Part shown: piece by piece, positions 62,784 to 64,000 of the stretch
How positions within the stretch are numbered: position 1 is the first letter of the stretch
How the letters are laid out: the number at the start of each line of letters is the position of its first letter
Assembly (NCBI RefSeq): GCF_009755725.1
Contig: NZ_CP046619.1
Coordinates: 1,550,001 to 1,614,000, forward strand
Reading direction: 5' to 3'
Length of the DNA stretch: 64,000 nt
DNA from: Diaminobutyricimonas sp. LJ205
GTDB lineage: Bacteria > Actinomycetota > Actinomycetes > Actinomycetales > Microbacteriaceae
Notes under the pieces: model-generated
Databases searched by the model: none
What the model was told of the DNA's origin: nothing
What the model saw: only the letters and a program-made list of their open reading frames with translations
Made by a program: the position numbers and the translations under genes

Positions 62784-63473
62784 TCAGCTGACCAGAACCA
62801 CGATGCCGAGCGCAACCAGCCAGGCCGACCACAGGGTGTACGCGACGGGGACCAGCACCGCAGCGAGCTTCCAACCGGTGGGTTCGGCCGGGCCGACGAA
62901 CTCGAGCGATCCGAGCATCAGCGCTGTCCCGATGACGATGCCGACGATCGCCAGCCAGCCGGGTAGCCCGTCCCCGCTGAGCATCGCCGCAGCGAACAGG
63001 ATGGTCCACGCGCCGGTGAACGCGTAGCCCAGGTGTTCGCCGATCGCGACCCCGAGGTACCGGTTGAACGCCTGGAACACCACGGTGGCGGCATCCCGCT
63101 CCCCCTCGCTCGAGGAACGGTCACTGAGCGTGCGTGCCAGATAGGGAACGAGGAACGGCCAGCGCATCAAGCCGAGCGCCTGCACCAGGCCGGCGAGTAC
63201 GCCGATTGTGAGCGTGGCCGCGACAAGCGGTGCCGGTGCGGACTCGATCAGGAACACGGTCAGGATGACGACCGGGATGAACAGCACAGCCGACACCGCA
63301 AGCCCCCACCAGAGCAGCACCAATCGGGTGCCGCCGGCCTCGAACCGCTGCAGGACCTCACGGCCGGGCTGCCGGAGGATGCCCGGGTAGTCGAAGAACC
63401 GACCGAGCAGCGCGAAGAAGAGGTTGAACAGGATCGGCACCGCGATCAGTGCGATTCCGGTCAGCGTGCCCAT
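62784..63473 (-). CDS. Hypothetical multi-pass membrane protein, DUF4386-like
   Basis: 229 aa with six hydrophobic segments. ALGLMRWPFLVPYLARTLSD and VVFQAFNRYLGVAIGEHLGY are characteristic of DUF4386 proteins, of unknown function. Ends 4 bases before the proposed CorA start, so the two are likely cotranscribed. Confidence 0.75.
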   Translation of the reverse strand: MGTLTGIALIAVPILFNLFFALLGRFFDYPGILRQPGREVLQRFEAGGTRLVLLWWGLAVSAVLFIPVVILTVFLIESAPAPLVAATLTIGVLAGLVQALGLMRWPFLVPYLARTLSDRSSSEGERDAATVVFQAFNRYLGVAIGEHLGYAFTGAWTILFAAAMLSGDGLPGWLAIVGIVIGTALMLGSLEFVGPAEPTGWKLAAVLVPVAYTLWSAWLVALGIVVLVS

Positions 63474-63497
63474 GGATCCGTCCGTCCCAGATTCTCG

Positions 63498-63698
63498 TCA
63501 TCGAGCAATCAGCAGATCAGCTACCGACCATCGATGATGCGGCGATGCCAGCAGCAGCAGCGTGCTCACGCCGAGCGCCATGCCCATGGCCGGGGTTACC
63601 CAGGACCGGTCCGTATAGGAGGCGTCCGCCGATTGCGCGATTTCCGTCACAAGAAAGAGCACGCCGGCGACGATTGCGGTCGGCCTGGTTGAGTGCAT
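63498..63698 (-). CDS. Short membrane protein, possibly a gene remnant
   Basis: 66 aa, MHSTRPTAIVAGVLFLVTEI followed by a polar loop and a second helix (WVTPAMGMALGVSTLLLLAS). It resembles the beginning of DUF4386-like proteins, so it may be a fragment of a duplicated neighbour. No clear ribosome site. Confidence 0.4.
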   Translation of the reverse strand: MHSTRPTAIVAGVLFLVTEIAQSADASYTDRSWVTPAMGMALGVSTLLLLASPHHRWSVADLLIAR

Positions 63699-63730
63699 GT
63701 CGCTCCCTGCTTGCTGCGCGAGTCGAGCGG

Positions 63731-64000
63731 CTAGTCCGTCTGCGCGGGCTTTACCGCCCTCGCGAGGACCTCTGGCCCTGTAACCAGTGCCCGCCGCCAA
63801 GGCGCCACGCCGTCAATCTCCACCTGCAGCGAGAAACTGAGCACAGTCCGGATCAGCACGATAAGGGCAAGCACCGCCGCGTCGGCAAGCGAGGGCGCCG
63901 ATGTCACCGTCTTCACGAGGTCAGCGGCAACCAAGATCTCTAGGCCGAGCAGGATGACTCCGCCGAAGGTCCGTCTCAGCATCAGAAACGCCGCTGCCCC
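63731..64000 (-). CDS. DUF1622 membrane protein, partial
   Basis: At least 89 codons; the reading frame stays open to the window edge, so the start is outside or just at it. LGLEILVAADLVKTVTSAPS and LALIVLIRTVLSFSLQVEID, followed by GVAPWRR, match the DUF1622 family, small two-helix membrane proteins of unknown function. Confidence 0.8.
   Translation of the reverse strand, partial: GAAAFLMLRRTFGGVILLGLEILVAADLVKTVTSAPSLADAAVLALIVLIRTVLSFSLQVEIDGVAPWRRALVTGPEVLARAVKPAQTD

Overview
This is a high-GC actinobacterial chromosome, most likely Microbacteriaceae; I cannot name the genus. The pointers are the actinobacterial type A RNase P RNA, a lysine/alanine-rich SigA, the adenylylated GlnA1 with GlnE and GlnA2, several actinobacterial families (DUF4191, PAC2, polyphosphate glucokinase, DUF3018 antitoxin), frequent GTG/TTG starts and possible leaderless starts. 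No tRNA, complete insertion sequence or CRISPR array is visible.

Layout. 1-9.6 kb holds mixed chromosomal genes: NfeD-like protein, an atypical SDR, S9 peptidase, a short UvrA-like ATPase, CHRD protein, epoxide hydrolase, a MazEF-type toxin-antitoxin pair and a 2H phosphoesterase. 9.7-13.1 kb is sigA-murT-gatD. 13.2-23.7 kb holds an MFS transporter, PAC2 protein, pepA, lpdA-sucB, a pseudokinase and small membrane proteins. glnA follows at 23.85 kb behind a textbook GlnR operator.

25,252-40,589 is a compact (15.3 kb) and apparently complete temperate siphophage prophage integrated in the last codons of glnA. It has a 27-bp direct repeat at its ends and arm-type integrase repeats on both sides. 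A leftward repressor-integrase pair faces a rightward operon for excision, replication, HNH/terminase, portal, fused protease-capsid, neck, tail, endolysin and holin. glnA stays intact, but its probable terminator now lies 15.3 kb away.

40.6-45.5 kb carries a leftward three-gene exopolysaccharide operon (processive GT2 synthase, membrane-anchored GH26 hydrolase, UDP-glucose dehydrogenase). 46-52.5 kb returns to nitrogen metabolism and pantothenate synthesis: glnA2-glnE leftward, panB and glutamate dehydrogenase rightward. 52.6-54.8 kb holds map, ppgK and rnpB. The remainder has a TPR-LuxR regulator, a coiled-coil protein whose zinc ribbon has decayed, Nif3, an NCS1 permease with a very long acidic tail, a PEBP protein, a CorA-family transporter and small membrane proteins, the last one cut by the window edge.

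The two most striking points are the MurT-GatD pair, which contains no cysteine at all (no glutaminase nucleophile, no zinc ribbon) and may be adapted to B-type peptidoglycan, and the miniature prophage with its att architecture, in-gene iterons and nested capsid start.
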